A stretch of 64,000 nt of DNA from assembly GCF_019059575.1 (NCBI RefSeq), contig NW_024881969.1, forward strand, positions 434,001 to 498,000. Reading direction: 5' to 3'. Numbering within the stretch: the stretch's first letter is position 1; every line of letters begins with the position of its first letter. Below, piece after piece: positions 61,312 through 64,000 of the stretch. Below the pieces are notes generated by a model that worked only from the letters and a program-made list of their open reading frames with translations, was not told where the DNA came from and made no database searches. The stretch comes from Amphibalanus amphitrite (Eukaryota > Arthropoda > Thecostraca > Balanomorpha > Balanidae). The translations under genes and the position numbers were made by a program.

Positions 61312-62186
61312 AAAACGCCTTTTGGGCGAAGAACGAGCGAGCGAGATAGTGAGCCCTGCACGTGCAGAAGGGCGAGAGGGTACTTCCAACGGGCTTGTGC
61401 AAAGCACCCTTCTAACCGGTCGCTAGCGGTGTACCAAATTTGAACGCAATCGGCCCAGCCGTTCCTGAGATCTGGAAGCGGCATTCTGCACGTGCGCACG
61501 TGCAAACGGGGTCCAAAATGACTTTTGCACGGCACCCTACTAACCGGTCCCCAACCGTGTACCAAATTTGAGCGCAATCGGCCCAGCCGTTCTCGAGATC
61601 TGGAAACGCCCCCTGCACGTGCGCACGTGCAGTAGCAGTTAGCACCCTAACCGCAACACATGGGAATGCATTGCCTAGTGGGTGCCTACCTGTATGCCAA
61701 GTTTCAGCGAAATCGCCCGAGTACTTACCGAGTTACTGAAATGGGAGCAAATTTGGCACCTCTCATTGTTGTATTTTGCACGTGCAGTGGGGGTCACTCA
61801 CATACATGAAGAGTATACGACCTCTGGTAGAAGGGATGCAGCTACCCTATAAAAATGACCGCAAGACAATCGTTCATGCCGCTGCTGAGATATGGGCCTC
61901 TCAAAATCATTACTTTTGCAAAACTGCTTGAACACCCTTGACTTTTCACGTGGCACGTGCCACGGCGGTCGCTGAGATGTATCAAAAGTAGTCAATTACG
62001 GGGTAGAAGGGATGGGGCTACCCAGCAAAAAAGACCGCAGGCCATTCGGTCCAGCGGTTGCTGAGATATAAGCCTCTCAAAAGCGTTACAGGCCGGGCCG
62101 GGCCGGGCCAGGCCGGGCCGCTCATACTGAGATTTTCCCGTTATATTGAAAAGACTTCGCTTCGCTCGCTGCGCTCGCTCGCTCGT
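61312..62186 (+). mobile_element. CACGTG-repeat element, copy 2 (longer)
   Basis: The ends carry an inverted 13-mer, ACGAGCGAGCGAG (61333-61345) and its complement (62174-62186); similarity to copy 1 at 39731 extends left to 61312. Inside are tandem units of about 125-170 bases, each led by CACGTG. The palindrome TGCACGTGCGCACGTGCA occurs at 61487-61504 and 61614-61631, and single CACGTG sites lie near 61358, 61778 and 61952. Most units contain CCAAATTTGA and AATCGGCCCAGCCGTT followed by GAGATCT or GAGATAT, a module also found in the TTAA elements. A GGCCGGGCC tract lies at 62092-62118. No coding capacity. The class is not recognised. Confidence 0.75.
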
Positions 62187-64000
62187 AATCATCCCTACAA
62201 CAAGAATTGCTCTCGTGTTGCAATCATCCAAACATTGCATTATTCATCACATTGAAAAGAAACATTAAACCACTCATGTCACAATCCAACGCGATTGAAA
62301 CATTAGCAGAGTGAGAATTTGTTAATTGTTTGGCTAATGACGGGTTGTGCAGCGGTGCTGATTGCATGCAGATTCATGTGGTGAATGCCGCCACGGTAGG
62401 CGGTGCATCAGATAGAGGCACGCCCGAGCAGCTCCAGCATCTCGGCTGTGTTCGGCGCGGCTGGACCGGCCGGCGCACATCTACCAGGCCGTGACCTGCG
62501 CTCCCCGTCACGAGAGGCTGCGTGAATACTGAGTACTGACACAGACCTGGCTGGGAAGAGCAATTAAGTCGGGCGCCTTCACACATAAAGATGTGCGATG
62601 TGCAGCGTGCCTAACTATAACCTATGAATTGACTTCAGAAGTGTCGATTCATCGTAGCTTCATGTTCAACTAAGTTAAACCACTAACCATCATATAATTC
62701 ATTCATGGAACTTTAAAATCCTTGTAAACGAGCACGGCAACATTTCCTGATTGTTAGCTTCATAGTAGAAAATGCAGTTTACAAATCATGCAGTCGGTAA
62801 TAAGTGACCGCTATTATCCACTTGTGGTCTAGAGAACCTCTTTCCGCCTGGCCATTGAAATGACATGCACTAGCATTCGTGTGCCGGTATTCAGCAGAGG
62901 AGAAGTTTGATACTGATCCTAGTCGGCGGAGACGAGCGGAGATGAGCGATGCAGAGAGAAAAAGAGAGAGGGCGGAGAGGGAGAGAGTGAGAGAGAGAGA
63001 GAGGAGAGAGAGAGGGGGGGAGGGAGACAGGTGGGCGGAGGACGGAGGAGGCCGTCAGTGCCCCGTCGGTCGGCCTTGGCAGTGCTCTCGGAAGGATCAC
63101 GACTGGCGCCCAGTAATGACGGCCGCGGCCGGCCGCCGCCGCCGCCGAGCGGTTAAATCATCACCGGGCCTCTGCCAATTAACGCCGCTTCACCTCACGT
63201 GACCGCAGCCGGCGGCCCGCGCCCCATCCACGAAAAACGTGAGACCCGCCCGGCGCGCGCGCGCCGCTTCAAAACAGGAGCACCGGCCGCTGTCGAGTGG
63301 GCTCCGCTCAGAACAAACCCGGCTCTTCAAAACAGTCCATTATCATTCATTTACCCACCAAAGATAGCCAACAAGAGGCAATTCGTATTGTAATCGCCCG
63401 GTTTCGGTCCCATGAACACAGAAGTCAAGTGGGCACTTGACCAGAAAAGTCCAAATGTTCCCCTGCGCGTCGCCGGTTTAGGAAATAAGACAAGTTGTTG
63501 GTGTAGTACCAGGCGCTTTATTTGGCCTAATGCCTCGCCCATGGTCGGTAAATGGCACGCGTCGGGGTGGAATGCGCTCGTTTGTTGGAAGATCTCCAGC
63601 GATACATGGCGGAGCTAGTGCTTTGTGGAAATCTTGAGCGCCCGAGAAAAGCCCCTGCGCGTTTGACAGCAGGCACTTCATGCGTCATGTTTTTATCACG
63701 TTGTTTGTGCTTTCATTAAACCCTCATTACACATTCAGGTGCAGGAGACGTGAGCCAGCCAGCTCGGCTCGGTAAACAGCTCGAATGAAATGGTGCGTCT
63801 CACTCAGCGCGGCCAGACACGCGGCCTACAGCCGTAGCTGGGCTGGATAATTGGCTGACGAATGTGAACCATGCTGGTATCGGGCACGCCTCCAGACTCC
63901 AGCCTCCAGCCTCCAGACTCCAGCCTTCACGCCGGGCTTTGTTACAGAACTGGGAACAAAGCCGGCCCCGGCCGGTTCGAAACCGATACGAAAAGTCCAT
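62187..64000. other. no gene recognised; purine tract and CpG-dense patch
   Basis: A GA-rich tract lies at 62958-63030. CpG-dense DNA at 63030-63290 has no supported exon. A minus-strand frame near 62400-62510 ends TAEMLELLGRASI and a stop, but its acceptor is poor. A tandem of CTCCAGC/CTCCAGA heptamers lies at 63888-63924. Confidence 0.4.

Overview
This looks like nuclear DNA from a metazoan, most likely an invertebrate. The reasons are short exons bounded by GT-AG sites and separated by introns of about 0.6-2.4 kb, several non-autonomous DNA transposons, a decayed LINE, long GA, CA and ATTC microsatellites, and GC-rich patches in which CpG is not depleted. An arthropod is plausible but nothing in the window fixes the taxon. 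Gene density is very low. Most long open frames are chance frames in GC-rich or repetitive DNA and are left out.

Genes. The best-supported gene is on the minus strand at about 45.8-50.8 kb. Four exons (50653-50846, 48182-48227, 46517-46586, 45767-45869) have canonical splice sites, agree in phase at every junction, and together encode most of a Dbl-homology (RhoGEF) domain. The 5' exons and everything after the motif preceding the conserved Q-R were not found. A GC-rich minus-strand exon at 23564-23920 begins with an ATG and encodes an Ser-Pro-rich and Arg-rich protein start that I do not recognise. Weaker candidates are a plus-strand exon at 53513-53781 with a signal peptide followed by a possible amidated-peptide site, a cysteine-containing exon at 52349-52429, a two-segment membrane ORF at 53113-53469, a broken coding fragment at 48981-49385, and mini-exon candidates at 398-448 and 60879-60946.

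Mobile elements. The most distinctive content is a family of TTAA-bounded, piggyBac-like non-autonomous elements at 9100-9557 (partial), 15676-16554, 29885-31061, 53941-55125 and 58497-59685, with a probable older relative from 15347. Each complete copy has TTAA flanks, a GC-rich inverted repeat starting CCC, a G-run/C-run hairpin just inside each end, and an interior rich in AGGTCA/TGACCT nuclear-receptor half-sites. Loop and inner-stem sequences differ between copies but match between the two ends of one copy. A second family with repeated CACGTG motifs is present twice (39731-40257, 61312-62186) and shares a roughly 40-bp module with the TTAA family. There is also a TAA-flanked MITE (6090-6352) and a LINE endonuclease fragment (about 13495-14010).

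Tandem and duplicated DNA. A roughly 105-bp minisatellite has a homogeneous core at 41640-42960 with decayed relatives spread over about 39.3-44.7 kb. It is bracketed by an exact 221-bp repeat (39091-39311 and 45161-45381), and the right copy is itself bracketed by an exact 128-bp repeat (45033-45160 and 45467-45594). This block directly adjoins the fourth RhoGEF exon. The introns of that gene also hold near-perfect palindromes and direct-repeat nuclear-receptor sites.
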